Part shown: in pieces, positions 4,573 to 5,192 of the stretch
Position numbering within the stretch: position 1 is the stretch's first letter
Layout: each line of letters begins with the position of its first letter
NCBI GenBank assembly: GCA_031390045.1
Contig: JANMTB010000123.1
Location: 1 to 5,192, forward strand
Source of the DNA: Aalborgiella sp031390045
GTDB taxonomy: Bacteria > Pseudomonadota > Gammaproteobacteria > Burkholderiales > Burkholderiaceae_C
Length of the DNA stretch: 5,192 nt
Direction of reading: 5' to 3'
The notes under the pieces: generated by a model
Seen by the model: the letters and a program-made list of their open reading frames with translations, nothing else
What the model was told of the DNA's origin: nothing
Databases searched by the model: none
Translations under genes and position numbers: made by a program

Positions 4573-5192
4573 ATGCATGATGGAATTGACGCAGTAAAAG
4601 AGACTGCTGATGAATTACACGTTAAAAAGCGTCGCAAAGGCATTTATATTTTGCCGAATTTGTTCACGCTAGCGGCCTTGTTCGGCGGGTTTTATTCGAT
4701 CGTTATGGCTATCAATGGGCAGTTTGATTTGGCTGCCATTGGTATCTTTTGCGCCTTAGTTTTGGATAGCTTGGATGGCCGCGTCGCCCGCATGACGAAC
4801 ACCCAAAGCGCTTTTGGCGAGCAAATGGATTCGCTTTCAGACATGGTGTCCTTCGGCGCAGCACCAGCGCTGATTACTTACGTTTGGGCGCTGAACGGTT
4901 TAGGTCGCTGGGGCTGGTTTGCATCTTTTGTCTACTGCGCCTGTGCGGCGCTACGTTTGGCGCGTTTCAACGTAAATACAGCTGTAGTTGACAAGCGTTA
5001 CTTTCAAGGCCTGCCTTCGCCTGCTGCTGCTGCATTGGTTGGGGGCTTTTTATGGGTCGCAACTGAGTTAAATATCAAGGGTGCTGATGTAGCTTGGTAC
5101 ATGTTTGGTTTGGTGCTCTTTTCAGGGCTAACCATGGTTACCAACGTGCCGTTTTACAGCTTCAAAGATGTGCAAATGAAGAAAAGCGTGCC
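4573..5192 (+). CDS. pssA: CDP-diacylglycerol-serine O-phosphatidyltransferase, partial (runs off right edge)
   Basis: The first 206 codons of a membrane enzyme that makes phosphatidylserine from CDP-diacylglycerol and serine, the precursor of phosphatidylethanolamine. The CDP-alcohol phosphatidyltransferase signature is complete: D65, D68-G69, A72-R73, then G82, D86 and D90 with the standard spacing (DxxDGxxAR-x8-GxxxDxxxD). Hydrophobic segments consistent with membrane helices lie near residues 27-47, 52-65, 91-107, 113-130, 150-164 and 174-190. The basic N-terminus (KKRRK, 18-22) would stay cytoplasmic. The ATG at 4573 is the only likely start: TAA at 4564-4566 is in frame upstream. The ribosome binding site is weak (AGG at 4560-4562). 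The Leu-Pro-Asn-Leu-Phe-Thr start of the first helix and the motif together favour the integral-membrane PssA type over phosphatidylglycerophosphate synthase, though PgsA relatives share the signature. In related genomes leuA often follows, which I could not check. Confidence 0.9.
   Translation, partial: MHDGIDAVKETADELHVKKRRKGIYILPNLFTLAALFGGFYSIVMAINGQFDLAAIGIFCALVLDSLDGRVARMTNTQSAFGEQMDSLSDMVSFGAAPALITYVWALNGLGRWGWFASFVYCACAALRLARFNVNTAVVDKRYFQGLPSPAAAALVGGFLWVATELNIKGADVAWYMFGLVLFSGLTMVTNVPFYSFKDVQMKKSV

Overview
The window looks like chromosomal DNA from a betaproteobacterium of the order Burkholderiales, probably family Comamonadaceae (Rhodoferax, Polaromonas or Limnohabitans-like) with moderate GC. 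The evidence is the wording of the Ilv proteins, the gene order ilvB-ilvN-ilvC followed by pssA, and the divergent sigma factor followed by a DUF3619-type gene. This placement rests on recalled family and synteny knowledge, not on a search.

Layout. Bases 1-659 (minus strand) hold a small ECF-like sigma factor and, overlapping its stop codon by ATGA, the first 32 codons of a DUF3619-like gene that runs off the left edge. Bases 660-938 are a divergent intergenic region. It carries a likely extended -10 promoter for the ilv operon and a roughly 155-nt leader with several possible stems and a 15-codon candidate leader ORF. Bases 939-4416 (plus strand) hold ilvB (acetolactate synthase large subunit), ilvN/ilvH (regulatory small subunit) and ilvC (ketol-acid reductoisomerase). 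The 102-nt ilvB-ilvN gap contains a GC-rich foldable element just ahead of the ilvN ribosome binding site. A perfect 11-bp hairpin with a TTCG loop and a T run closes the operon at 4453-4478. After it come a small palindromic repeat-like stretch and pssA (CDP-diacylglycerol-serine phosphatidyltransferase), cut by the right edge after 206 codons.

How the genes work together. IlvB and IlvN form the valine-sensitive acetohydroxyacid synthase, which makes 2-acetolactate from pyruvate, or 2-aceto-2-hydroxybutyrate from pyruvate plus 2-oxobutyrate. IlvC then isomerises and reduces these products, so the three genes supply the first two common steps of valine, leucine and isoleucine synthesis. The sigma factor pair and pssA look like neighbouring, separately transcribed units.

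Novelty. The proteins are ordinary and all catalytic residues I could check are present, apart from a GEG in place of GDG in the IlvB cofactor motif. The parts most worth a second look are the two RNA leaders (before ilvB and before ilvN) and the sigma/DUF3619 pair. I see no mobile element, CRISPR array, tRNA, rRNA or defence system.
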